Of a DNA stretch of 64,000 nucleotides, positions 13,001-25,400 are shown one piece after another. Made by a program: the position numbers and the translations under genes. The stretch comes from Saxidomus purpurata (Eukaryota; Mollusca; Bivalvia; Venerida; Veneridae), in assembly GCA_022818135.1 (NCBI GenBank), contig JAFMSR010000018.1, positions 2,510,268-2,574,267 on the forward strand, given 5' to 3'. The notes under the pieces are model-generated. The model was not told the origin of the DNA. It did not search any database and worked only from the letters and a program-made list of their open reading frames with translations. Position 1 is the stretch's first letter; the number at the start of each line of letters is the position of its first letter.

Positions 13001-14149
13001 AAAACATAGACGAAAGGTAGAATAAGTTTTTTTATTTGATGTCCTTTTTCTTTCTGGAGTGATGCACTTCGTTGCTTGTTAATTTTTTGTGTTTAGAGAT
13101 TGCAAAGACCGTTCCTAAAAATTACAGGTATACATGCTTTCTTAGCATAATAAAGTAGATAAAATGTTTGATTTTTTTGTGAATGAAATTTCAGCTTTTT
13201 TCGAGTGCTTCCTTAAACGACTTCTGGTAAAACATTCATATGTCACTTTTTAAAGAAGATATGAAAAGTGAAGCTGCATGTCCCATCTAAGGAAAATACG
13301 AGGAATCCTCGTATGTTGATTATGGTCATATTCCTCTAAATTCACAAAGGTAGGAGCCTAGATATACCATTCTGTATTGTGCTTAAAAGTACCACGGGTA
13401 TGTCTGTACAGTGTAGACTACGTCCTTGACAAATTTACTTTTGGCAGACAACAAATGAATATTTTCCCGGCCTAAATGGCTTACGAGCTATAAATAAACG
13501 GTCGTATAGACAAAAAGCCTTTATAATCCAGTGCTTTCATTATAATTCTAATCTCACAGCAAAGTTCTCAATGTCTCATTACCAGCTGCAGAGTTTAATC
13601 GAACAAGTTTGTGACCACGCAAAAGTCGTGATACGATCTAACCATTGATTTCATGTGACTGTGAATTACATCTGAGAACTCGGGAAATATCGAAGACAAA
13701 TTAGATTTTGTCAGATGTACAAGTGATATCGGCGCCGAAATTCTACACTTTTAATTCCATTGAAAAGACTGCGAAATTTACATAAAAAGCCGCGAAAAGG
13801 GTTGGAAAAATTCTTATTTATCCCGAACGAAGTATCAAATTACGATTTCCTGGGGTGTGTTTATCTTCAAACTTCCATTTTGAAAGAAAACATTTATATT
13901 AATTTGCATATTCCTACGATGCAGGATGCGATCATGTTAAGCAAGCTAATGTTTAGTAAACAAGGTTTCATTTGTCAAACGTTTAAAGGAAATGATATTT
14001 GTTTTTTGAAAAGCGTCTAAGGACAAAGCTTTCTTTCGGTACGAAACAAACTACGTATAAAATAAAAAACAAACTCAGTCATATGCTTTGATGTTACATG
14101 AACATGTACATAAATCATATAGACCGATGGCAGCCTCTCAGTAAGGTAT
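10021..14149. other. non-coding stretch, no gene supported
   Basis: No exon was recognised on either strand. Small items seen: AAAGTCCATTAAAAATCC repeated near 11297-11340, with an inverted partner TTTTTAATGGACTTTTGG near 11459, and a perfect 19-nt palindrome at 13296-13314. An 87-codon + frame near 13760-14020 has no recognisable domain. Confidence 0.55.
13296..13314. repeat. perfect 19-nt palindrome
   Basis: ATACGAGGA and TCCTCGTAT flank a single A, forming a perfect inverted repeat with 9-bp arms. No neighbouring gene or second copy explains it. It may be chance or a protein-binding site. Confidence 0.5.
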
Positions 14150-14758
14150 TACAGTAAACTCTGTAAAAAATAAACACTTTGGAGACCATTTAAATTTGTG
14201 TCTTATATTCGGAGTTTGTTATATCCATATTGAATTTTCATATTAAACGGTGGCGTTATGTTCATCTTACTGCACATAGTGTATTTTTGGTGACAGTTTT
14301 ATAAAAGCAAGTTTCGGTTGTTGTGAATTTAAATGTGATAAACTAATGATAATGCCGCATTCGTATTTGAAGTGTGTGCTTTAGAAATGAAGAAAATTGG
14401 ACAAATAAGATAATAGTTCCTTTCTTCGCAGTGATCTCCCTTGTGTTGTTGTAGTTGTTGGTAGAGATTTCGGTAGTGGAAGGGAAGCAACCCCTGCCTG
14501 CAGTTTCTTTTATAATTGACTCTCCCAGTCAAAATAGGAAAAGTAATATTTGGAAAGTTCTTATTTCGTACTGGTAGCGTATTGGTTTAAAAGCTACTAC
14601 TTCCTCTGCCCTTTTTACACACACCTATTTCAGCTGGATTTTTCTTGAAAAAAATGTGCATAATTCCACTTTAAATAAAGAAGGGAAAATATCGTGTATG
14701 TTCCTTATATCCAGAATTTCGCTATATCCTGACTCGTAATATACGGTATTCACTGTAT
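14150..14758. mobile_element. family B inverted-repeat element copy 2, split by about 440 bp
   Basis: Left piece 14150-14250 begins TACAGTAAACTCTGT and contains CGGAGTTTGTTATATCCAT. Right piece about 14697-14758 contains TTCCTTATATCCAGAATTTC and GACTCGTAATATACGG and ends TTCACTGTA. Together they carry both ends of a family B element, but with unrelated DNA between them. This suggests either an insertion into the element or two partial copies side by side. Confidence 0.45.
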
Positions 14759-14821
14759 ACATATCTTCAAAAATGGGGCAATATATTCATGTTAATGAAA
14801 ACCCATTATAGCCCCACGATC

Positions 14822-14945
14822 ACATGAACTTTCACGGATACAAATATGAATTTACTGATAGAATAATGATAGAACTGAGTTTTATTTTCTCTAACATAAT
14901 GCTGAGATATGCCTTTCTTTCAAATTCGTGTCGTGTCTTACTGTT
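14822..14945 (+). repeat. dispersed repeat family K, copy 1
   Basis: GAATTTACTGATAGAATAAT followed by GATAGAAC, TTTTCTCTAACA and GCCTTTCTTTCAAATTCGTG aligns with segments at 23554-23712 (same strand) and 32620-32830 (opposite strand). No terminal repeats or coding frame were identified. Confidence 0.55.
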
Positions 14946-14954
14946 TTTGCAATA

Positions 14955-15109
14955 TACAATTAACTCCATATATAACGACTCCGGATATAAGGAACAACTT
15001 TTTTTGACCCGTGTTTTAATTGTTTTTTAATTTAAAAATGCTATGCTTTGGATATAAGGAAGACATTAAATGGTCTCCAAGAAATTCGTTATATACGGAG
15101 TTTACTGTA
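14955..15109. mobile_element. family B inverted-repeat element, copy 3
   Basis: About 155 bp. It begins TACAATTAACTCCATATATA, contains ACTCCGGATATAAGGAACA and ends TCGTTATATACGGAGTTTAC-TGTA. The two ends are inverted repeats of each other. This is one of the most complete family B copies in the window. Non-coding and MITE-like. Confidence 0.65.
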
Positions 15110-15859
15110 ATTGAAAAAAAATAGTGCGCTTTATTTTCGTCTATTTTTTCGCTTATTGGTACATGTTTCTGGAGTATTTCAAAACATTAAATTCCAATTT
15201 TAATCATATTTAGATATTTGTTTTTCTTTTACAACCTTTTAAATGATTGATTAGAAGAAATAACAAACGTGTTATATCATGAGTTCCATAGATTTACTTA
15301 AAGTTCTATTAGCAATTTCGATTTAAAATTACTTGTGACTCTTACATTACAACGAAAGATGTCTTATCGGCGAAAATGACCGTTATATGTAAAAAAAATC
15401 TAATGTTGCTTTTTTAAACCAAATGTATTTGCTATATAGATAGCGAAGTATTTCTTTCAATGATGAAACGCTTTCCGACAACGTTTTTAGTAAAGAGCAG
15501 ATTAGATATGAAAGGTATATTTTTTTTTTAGAATAAACGGAACACAGTTTTATCGTAAATGATAAATCATGAGCCATTTTCAATCGAAGGGCCATTCATA
15601 GATCAGGGCAGAAGTATGTGCATTTGTATTTTCTTATTAAGAAAATGTTTGAAATTTAACAAGGTCTTGTGAGACTCGTAAACAGCCAATCAATTTTGAT
15701 GTAATTTTGAGATTAAAGGGGTGACATGATTACATTTAAAAAAGACAAGTTTCCTTTCAGTTATTTTAGTGCTCTTGTATTATCATAAAATCCTGATGAA
15801 AATATTTTTGTTTTCTATGATAAAGTTGAATATTTTGGGTATATGCAAAGGCCCTAGGT

Positions 15860-16070
15860 TACTATAAATTATGTAGTTTTCGCCCGAAAATTTTTCGCGA
15901 TTTATGAGCATACAGACTTATTCACGACTTTAAAATTCGCAAAAGGAAAATTCTCTAAAAATAAATATATGTTGAATTAATCTTTCGCAAAAATAGTTTA
16001 ATTAGCGAAATGGGAAATTCGCGAAAATAACGAAAATTTAATGATAGCAAATATTACTCAATTTACAGTA
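15860..16070. mobile_element. short inverted-repeat element, family A copy 2
   Basis: About 210 bp from TACTATAAATTATGTAG to CTCAATTTACAGTA. The terminal sequences are inverted repeats. The interior carries the TTTTTCGCGATTTATGAGCA, AAGGAAAATTCTCTAAAAAT and GAAATGGGAAATTCGCGAAA words of family A. Non-coding. Confidence 0.7.
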
Positions 16071-16893
16071 CATTGGATATTAGAATATTACCTGTTTTAC
16101 TCATACTACCAATTATATTGTCTTACTGGAGAAACAAGAAGTCATGAAGAAAAAAAACAACGTCAAGTATTACATGAAAATTGCTGTATGAAAGGGACTA
16201 CAGAAAGTGTTTTTTTTATAAACACCTTGGTGCAGTGGGTATTCATTTTCTGTGTCAGATCATTTTCAATCCATCTTAATAATAGATTTTAAGCTCATCT
16301 TTAAGAGAAAGTTCTTTAAGTTTTATATACATTTCTATAGGTTTATATTTGGCAAATCAGTATATACTACTCGCCGCTGGCTTAGAGTATCAACTTCTTT
16401 AAAAGAAGAACTGCCTAGCAACTGTCATTTTGCTGATATATATTTGTATAATCCCAAATTTTATACAGTCAAATGACATCCCTTGACAACTCATAGATTT
16501 AGGAGCGTTTTTACCATAGAGCGTTTCATTTTAACTATAAGAATTGTAATGAAACTTTGAACGCTGGATCAAATCATGTCCTGTGGCAATTTTCATGAAA
16601 GCCACTCCGGTTTATTTGCCGCATATAATTATTTACACTATAGCATTCCTGTTTTTTGCATGCCATTAAATTACATTAAGTACTTTTTGCAAACGTTCAA
16701 CACTAGCATAAACAATGAATTCAATACCCGCTGTTTCGTTTTCTGTCATCGGTGAAGATTTCAGTCGTTATAGTAATGTACCTTTGATATTTCACGACCG
16801 CTTCAAGACTTAACGTTTTTTACTAGCATTTCATTCAGACCTGCTTCAAACATGTCCTCCATTGCATTGGCCTTGTCCAAGTTGAAATTTAAG

Positions 16894-17075
16894 GACAGTA
16901 AAATTCTGCTATTAAGACCACCCGATATTGTAACCGCCCTTGATATTAAGACCAGACATTTCGGAACCAAATGCTCATTTTCATCGTAAAAAGGAATCGC
17001 TAATAAGACCTATTCATTAATGAGACCACTTTCTACTGTACCGAAGGGTGGTCTCAATACGAGAACTTTATTGTA
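16894..17075. mobile_element. short inverted-repeat element, family C
   Basis: About 180 bp. The left end, GACAGTAAAATTCTGCTATT followed by AAGACCACCC, is matched in inverse by the right end, GGGTGGTCTCAATACGAGAA followed by CTTTATTGTAC. This gives terminal inverted repeats of about 30 bp with a few mismatches. The inside has further TTAAGACCA-type words (about 16936-17033). No coding frame. MITE-like; this is the only copy recognised in the window. Confidence 0.65.
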
Positions 17076-19138
17076 CATTTTTATAGAGAAAAAATAGGTA
17101 ATGAACATATCAATCTCATTTGGGCTAAATTTTGACTGTATGGGGAATGTAGAAACTCTCAGTGTCAAACATTTTTTGTCAGTGATATTCAGTCTTTCGG
17201 GTGAACATGAAAGTTTTAAGACATACATCTAACACTGCCTGTTATTATTCTTTGTGTGCATGTAATATAATGTAATGTACCCATGACTAATAGAATTGAT
17301 TAGAATTGATTTGTAATATTATCAAAATTATTGATACCGGAGTTAGAACGTAGATATACGAATTTTTGAATATGTCCTCTAAATACGAAGAAAATTAATA
17401 TGATATAAATGAAACATTGAAAATTATATTCTGTCATAACAATAGTTACTTTTGTTTCATTAATTTATTGCCTCAACTTAATATTGATAACTACGTGCTC
17501 TTTGATTTAAATTATGTATTTCATGGGAACTGTGGTGTATAATTATTGTTAAAGAACTCAAATATGTCAAGGCGAACCTTGTAAAATAAATAAATCTATG
17601 TAAATTCCTAGGAGACAGTTGCGAGGTATAAAATGTCGAACCGTTTGAAACTCCTTTACAGCTCAGGTTTTGTTTCTCAGTTCAATTTATATTCAAGGAA
17701 GATATAGTGGCAACTATAGTACTACATTCATTTTAAGTAAGTTTTTTTTTCGCATCATTTAAATTCCAGAAAGCGTGTTCGCCTGTTATGTTTTTCCATA
17801 GATATCCTGGTACACTACATCGACTAAGGTTAAACAGCAGGTGACTTATAATAAATCTACGATATTTTATTAGGAACTAACAGATAAAGTATTGGAATAT
17901 TTGTCACAAGACAGAGAAAATTGTCTGGAAAAAGAGACCAATATATCTTAAGCATATCAAATAAGAGCTTCACGATCCGTAATATAAACACTTGAGCACA
18001 GAAAAAATGGGCAATAGCTAGCGGATAATTTTGATTTGATGACATTGGCTCGAAGCAAGCCATGACATGTTTCAGTCTTTTCATTACAGTTGGCCTGGTG
18101 ATTGAGGTATTGGTAAAAACAGATAAAATCATCTTTCACTGGTTCCTAACACCACGATATAAAGTTTGCCCTAGTACAGATGTGTAAGTCGTCTTAGTGT
18201 TAAGATACAAGAGATATTCGTTTGTATCCACACCAAATTATAACAACAAAATTATGAAGAGGAATTGAAGGTTATATATACAGTCAATATTGCTTCTTGG
18301 GAAAACCAGTTTGAGTCAAATTGTGTACCAGAAAGAGTAGTCGGTATGGTCAGAGGGGTTCAAGCAAGCAATTGCGGAGTCAAGCGACTGACTCCTAAGA
18401 ATATTTTCCCACTACAAGTATCAAACCTAGCTTGCTTTTATGTTATTCATATTAACGTGTGGAATTACAGTTGGTGCAACCACGTATTCTCACGTATTCA
18501 CTGTCGACCAGCAGACGCTTTGCCTAGGAAACAATCCCATTGGCTTACGATCAGTAGGTTTTTACCTAGATGCCTGCCATTTTGTAAATAAACACCAACA
18601 GTTTGGCTTCTAAAGAAAGTTGTGAAATCTCTTATATCTCTTATATTCTGAATTTCTTGTTCATCAAGACAACGTATGTACTAACAAGCATTTAGTAATG
18701 ACATAGAGCAAACGTCCATGAATACGTGTATCGTCCTATGTCAATGGCAAGCATTTGTTTTTGTCGATAGAACTTGTTTCTCAACCCTTTTCGGCTTTTT
18801 GTACTACATATAAGTTCAATTTTCCTCTGAAGACATGTTGGCTACTGTTAAGTAAAACGAATGAAATGAAAAGTTAAAGGACTAACGTTCTCCTATGAAA
18901 ACAGTAACTCTCAGACAAGTGAAAACGAATCAATGATATAGTCATATAAGTTTTACGGTTCCGGAAACTTGTCTGCTCCTGTTACACTATGCAGTCCCGG
19001 AGCACTGAAGATAGACAATTATCGCGGAGAGATGCACAGCAGTTTAAATTCATAATGACTGCCCTCATAATATATCAAACGACAATTTTCTTGCAATTTA
19101 CGCCAGAGTACCCACTTAATAACTTCTATTAAGACCCA
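17076..19138. other. non-coding stretch upstream of the first recognised Ig exon
   Basis: No signal-peptide exon could be recognised. A suitable exon would need an ATG, a hydrophobic stretch and a GT donor leaving one base of a split codon (phase 1), to match the exon at 19351. A 108-codon + frame at 18265-18591 has no such structure. The stretch may be intron or 5' flank of the Ig gene. Confidence 0.5.
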
Positions 19139-19330
19139 TTTGTGCCTATTGTCTATTAAAATATATACCTTATAAAGCAGCTGTTCTCCGAAACAGACGA
19201 CAAATACAATGTCGTCTGATCAGGAATTTAGTTGTCACAATTCTGCAAAACTCCCATGTTTAAAGAAATATACTTTCCAAAATTGGAAGTCAGAGGATCC
19301 TGATGTAAAAATTCTAGGTATAAATTATGA
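19139..19330 (+). repeat. hairpin-bearing direct repeat, copy 1 (partner at 28305)
   Basis: About 190 bp with the ordered words TGTGCCTATTGTCTATTA, a hairpin of CAGACGACA and TGTCGTCTG around a 7-nt loop, GTCACAATTCTGCAA and TTTAAAGAAATA. The same order occurs at 28305-28500 on the same strand. The copy ends about 20 bp before the acceptor of the first Ig exon. The two copies lie about 9.2 kb apart and bracket all seven recognised Ig exons. Confidence 0.65.
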
Positions 19331-19350
19331 GCAACTATGATCTATTCCAG

Positions 19351-19475
19351 CACAATCTCTGATGGAAGAAGAACCCGTGATGCCTTTAATTGACACCGCT
19401 CCTTCTAACATCACCGCTGTTGCCGGAGAAACTGCAAACTTGCCGTGTGCTGTCGAGAGGAAAGGAGCCTTTACG
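19351..19475 (+). CDS. Ig gene exon: first half of Ig domain 1
   Basis: The acceptor TCTATTCCAG precedes it and the donor ACG|GTAACT ends it. It begins with two bases finishing a split codon and ends at phase 0. It encodes QSLMEEEPVMPLIDTAPSN, then ITAVAGETANLPCAVER and KGAFT. This includes the N-terminal strand, an NIT sequon and the first domain-1 cysteine (LPC). The ATG at 19362 is internal to the exon and need not be the start. The acceptor directly upstream and the lack of a signal peptide argue for an earlier exon. Confidence 0.88.
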
Positions 19476-22400
19476 GTAACTAATGGTTTTGTTTTAAATG
19501 CGAGCGAAATATTTGTAGCAAACGTTGATGTAAATGAAGATCCGTGTTTACCCAGAAAACAAACAAAGTTACGCGTCTAGCTTAAAGTTGTCTTTGGCTT
19601 AAAAAAGATGAGTTGTTTCCTATATATAATTTATAGTGATGTGACGTATAAACCTAGCCTAGAAATAAGAACACATAAGAATGAAGCGCCACGGGGTCTA
19701 AATGCTTTGGACCACGGGAACTACTAATAGTATAAAACTTGTGTTATCAAAGTTGTTCAATTAAATGGAATTTATTCCTGTGTCCAAAGTTCCCCCCCCC
19801 CGAAAGATCAGTTGTTTCCTTACCTTAAACCTTAAACTAATATGCTCAGGTGAAAATTGCCTTAACAATTTGATTTTGAGTTTTGAGTGTTCTTTAACCG
19901 GGGTGATATATGATTTTGTAGAGTGATCAAGCACCATTTTTCTGCATTCAGTTTTTTTTTATTGCAATATGTTTTAATACAAAGATTAGCAGCTTCTCAT
20001 TGGTTGTATCTCGTAGTTACATGTTAATTAATGTTCTTTTGTTTTACTGATGCATTATTGAAAGCATTTGTGTATTAATTCATTGTAAATCTGTATGTGA
20101 TTTTGTCTTTTGATATACATTGATTTGATAAGATTCTAATGAATACTTATAACATTACTGTCTAACCTTTTTCACAAAAGTTTATACATAATTACTTTGT
20201 CGAATTTTCATCTGATTATGCGTTGTCTAAGGGAGACAATCCAATTAGACATGAATCATAAATAATCAAATATTAATCAAGGGAGGTAATCTTATCAGAT
20301 CTTTTGAAAATGCTGGCAAAGTTTATTGAAATGAACAATGTTTAAACTAATGTTTCCAGCGTGTCATTTTTGACGTTTAAACGCTCCTTTTCACAATATA
20401 ATGAATGTATGTGCTATCTATCTCGACAGTTGATATGGCTGAATCCCAGGACGACTGTAATAAGTAGAGATGACAGTCGGTTTATTGATGACTCTCGGAT
20501 GAGTGTTGAGCGACCTAAGATGAAAGACTGGAATCTTATGATAAGAGAGGTTCGCTTCAACGACAGCGGAGAATACATGTGTCAGATTAATACGAAACCA
20601 CATGTTCAAATTAAAAGAGTTTACTTATTTGTAAAAGGTTTGTAATTCAATTTCGTATATAGTATCTGCCAGTACTGCTGACTTAATAGGGGCTTTTATT
20701 ATCCAAAATTCGCCGAATATTAAAGTATACTTAACAACTTTAAAAAACAATATTTTTAAAAATCGTATATTTTGAATAAGCGATTTAAATGTATATCATC
20801 ATAGGCAAACTTGTTGACGATTACAAAATTTATTGATCATGCTTTAATTTTGTAATGAACGTGTTGACTAAAACCAAGGAATTGCAAAAGGCATGATGTT
20901 CTTGAATTTTCCAAATTACACCTGTAATTGCGACAAAATACAAACCAAATCCCTGGTTGCGTTTTTAAAGTTGTTAAGTATACTTGTATACATTTCGACC
21001 TTGCACGGAAGTTTTTCTTACTCAACACGTACAGGTATTAAACACAACGACAGTTGATCAAATTATAATTGTAAAACTTTTGACATTTTCTCTTATGTAA
21101 GCCAAGAAGGTTTTGAGCGTAATGTAACTTATACAAATAAAACACGCTATCTTACGATATATTCTACGCATCTGAGCTTCAAATCGTGATATATGATCGT
21201 CTATATCACTCAGAAGTAAATGATATTTCCTAAATAAGAAAAAAATGCGTTTGCGTTATCAATACACAATTTTCAAATTATACGTCAAAATCTCATGTGA
21301 TCTCAACATCTTATAGTCACTTACCGATCTGCGCATGGAAGCGTTCTTTATTGCAGGATTTCAATGAGAGCGCTTGATTTCCTTCGTTCTTTAACCAACA
21401 AACGGGTCGAATAATGTTAGAAATCAGTTCATTAATTATGTCAGTGGACATATGGTTATAGGACCTACTTTTTACAAGTGGAAACTTATTATTACATTTG
21501 TAAGGCAGTCATTAATAATAATCTGACTCAGTATAGAACAAACAAGTTGCATTAAAAGCCTTTATTGATGACCTCAGCTGTCTGTTTCAGTCCGTTTTAA
21601 GTTGCTTCCTTTTCCTTATGTTGTCAAAATGGGCTTTTATTCTCTAAGGTTGCTGGAGAAAGTTAAGTATCAATATTTCTTAGTAATATAGTTAATCCTT
21701 CTGGTTATATCCCTTTTTGCAAACATTCATTTATTTGACAGAGCGTCGGTCCCCAGAGAGGTAGCCCAATAAAATCAGGGAAATGATTGAGCATAAGTCA
21801 GTGAAAGTCTTCAGCTCTTTGAATAATGAATGAATGAAACCACTCTTTCGAGACTTTTACAAGAAAATTTGATTTAATGCTTGCGTAAAAATTAAGACGA
21901 GCGTAGCAAAACATGTCCCTATACACTAATGCGGACTAAAAGGTTCCGCAAAAATATGCTTAAGATAACTTCCTAGAGGTGTAAGTTTTGCCTCGTGTTC
22001 TAATCATGCACTCGGCACAAATATTACAGCTATAAAGAATAAAAAAGTGTGGGAAATGCCTGATTTATCGCAGCAAAGTGTCTCTAATATAGATATTGCT
22101 ATTTTGGATTTCTTAAGATCATCTAAGATGTTGGAGCAACGTGCTACCTGCACGATAAGTCAAGTTATTGCATAAGTAAGGCGCGTACAGTAAACACCGT
22201 TTACAACAAACTCGTTGGGACCATTTAAATGTGTTCCTTGTATCCGGTGTTTGTTATATCCATATAACATACAGAAAAAAACTTGGACATATAAAATGTG
22301 TTCCTTACATCCAGAATTTCGCTATATCCGGAGTCGTTATATACGCGTTTACAGCATATTGTTTAAATGTTGCAGATAAGGCAAAATATTCATTTTTAAA

Positions 22401-25400
22401 GCACCCCCACGTATTACTTAAAATATGGATTGGCAGTCTTAAGCGACCCGCGTTGGTATTTAAAGCTTACATTAATACAACGGTAAATGCCGAGTTGAAC
22501 GCACTTGTCACGCTTCATTTAATGTTTGGAACTATAATCGAGACCAGTTGTATGGTCTACTGACGAACAGATATTTGTAGCTCACACTTTTAAAGAAAAT
22601 TAATGGATGATACTGATTATAGTCATTGTTCATCGCTTCGTATATTGGTACGTAAAAACTGTTAATATTTGTAACTATTGGTTGTAGTGCCCCCGGAGAT
22701 TTTAGAAGACTGGGCGAACACAAATTTAGAGGTTATTGAAGGCACAACTGTGGAACTTGTATGCAATGCAACTGGGGTGCCGATGCCAGTAGTCACGTGG
22801 TATAAACAAAGCAATCTGCTGAAAGGTGCCGATCAGAATAATGGTGGTAAGTGAAAAGTTGTGCTGTTAAATTATATACACGTATTATTGTATATCATTA
22901 TTATAATAATAACAAGAACCATTGGATAGCCTGGAACCAGCAGAAAGTATACGCCTTTTAAACAATTTGAAGTAAAGTGGGACCAGCAGATGACTTTGAA
23001 GCAAGCAAGAATTTGACTTTTCAACATAATTTGAGATAACAAGAGACCTGTGTAAATGAATTTATATACTATTCATGGGCATCAGGGCATATGCACACGA
23101 AGGTCGGCCTGGAATACCGCATGTCTGAGGGCAGATTCCCTGTGTATCCTGAAGTCGTGGGTTGCTCAGTTTCCGTGTGTCGCTACGAAGAGTTATTTCA
23201 TATGGTTTGATAGTGGAGAGGCTGTGACTAACGCACTCGCCCAGTGGCATATTTTTTGACTGCTACAAAGTCGTACTTGTATATGTAGCCAAAGTTATCC
23301 ACAAAGTTCGAAAGTTTTTTGTTTTTATTTATGTAGGAGAGGAGAGCACATTGATCGGTGAGGTGTTGATATTACATAACATCAGTCGCTATTGTGACGG
23401 CATATATGAATGTAATGCAGAGAATGGGGTGCTACCTATGAGCACCAGAAGATTTACGGTAACAGTTTTATGTAAGTATATGTTACACCTTGTCACAACG
23501 AAACCCTTTTAATTTACATTTAGTTAACGTCCTTTTGAAAACACGCATAAAGTCCTAGGATCACTTTGAATTTACTGATATACTGATAGGATAATTATAG
23601 AACCATGTTCTATTTACTCTAAAATGTTGACTCAGTCTTTCTTTCGTACTCAAGTCTTTATTTGTTCACGAAAAGAGTTGCCAGAAAGCCTTTCTTATTT
23701 TTTTGCAAAATCATTAACGAAATACTGCGCTATAGTTCTAGCATGTACTTATCGATTTTAAAAGCACAATAAGAAATGTTTTTTATACAAATTAAGGTCA
23801 CCTCCGTCGATAAGACATATTTCTTGGTAAAATAAAACTTTTTGTAATTGTGCTCCAGGGACTTTAAAGCTGATATACGCCTTACGGTCAAATAAAATAT
23901 CTTGATTAAGAAAAGATCTTATTTCTGTAGCGTATCTAACTGTCCGTCCTTTTCGCAATCACTAAGGCGATATGTCTTGATGTTAGGAGCCATTGAATTA
24001 AGTTGTTACTCCATAACAGTTATAAAAATTATACACAGCAAGTTTCCCTCGAACGTTTTCTTTTATTTTCTTTGGAAATTTATTCATTGTTGTATTATGC
24101 AAACAGTTCCACCAGAAGTAACGTTGCCGACAAAACGAATGGGTCAGTCTGTTGGAAAGGAAACTATATTACAATGCAAAGTGTCGGCGTCGCCGCAAGA
24201 GTCTATCTTTTGGAGGAAAAATGGTTCAGCCTTGCCTAATGATATGTACAAATACAGGACAGAGATATATGACGAAGGACATCATGACAAAATTATATAT
24301 CTCAATATTATAGACATTGTTAAAAATGATTTTGGGTATTATACATGTCATGCCTCGAACAATCTGGGGAGGGACAGCGAACGGATGCTTTTGTATGGTA
24401 AGTTTTTTTTATAAAATATAGAACTTGTAATGAGATGTTTGGGACGGCCTTTTGCTATTTGAAAGTACCTTCATAAAAAAAAGTCTAGATAACTAAAAAT
24501 CAAAATTCTATGTTTTGATGCCATAAAATAAGTTCTTGATATCAAGAAATTAATCCATTTTCTTCTGAAAAAAATTCTTGTTTTATATCAAGAAATGCTT
24601 TACTGATAAAATCGAATTATTGATACCATGAAAATACTGACCCCCTTTTCAATCAATCAATCGTTTTTTGTTATCAAACATTTTGTTGTTATCAATAAAT
24701 CAGTTCATTATTAAGGAGTGAGATGATTTAGACTTTTTATCTTGTACTATTTCTATAAAAACAGAACTGATTATAATTCAAGTAAATAATTTCAAATTTC
24801 CAAAGTGGATACACTGAGATGAATATATCAAGCAGAAAAAGACATAGCTAACAATAAACGTGTGATACGGTGCCGCTATAACACGTACCATATTGCATTA
24901 ACTGGTTTGTATTTCTAATAACTGAAGTCACCGATGCAACAACGGAAGCATCAACAATTAATTCTGTTCTCAAAAATCTTACGTATCTCATAAATAATAA
25001 GTAAAAGAACACTGACATGTGCAGTTACTAAGTTGACCCTGCTATCCCTACCGTACTCATCTCTTCTAATACATGTTCTAGTTAAAGTCAAATTAAGTTA
25101 CAGTGCTGTTCTTTGGACAGCTTACGTAATTGTAATATTACTGTTTTAAGAGTCTTTTAGAAAACTATGTAAGTAATGTACTAATATTGTTTTAGTATAA
25201 AATTTATTTTAAAGTCATCTAAAACCCTTTTGCTAATCAAACTACATTTGATCTGATCAAGTGTAGTCCCATTATTTTGAATGATGCATTTGCACAGTAT
25301 TCCTTTTCAGTGTCTTAAGCTTTTCTCTTTTTAAGGCAGATTTTGATATAAAGATTAGCAAGGGAGTTTTAGGTTTTTATCTGTACACATGTAAAATAGA

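Noticed and set aside
13760..14020. 86-codon + open frame with mixed composition
   Set aside because: It begins at TTG, not ATG, and shows no domain or splice context. Frames of this length are expected by chance in a 64 kb window.
18265..18591. 108-codon + open frame just upstream of the Ig exons
   Set aside because: No ATG start with a hydrophobic leader, no Ig motif, and no donor in the needed phase.
22231..22563. 110-codon + frame inside an Ig-gene intron
   Set aside because: It starts within a family B inverted-repeat element and shows no Ig or other motif.
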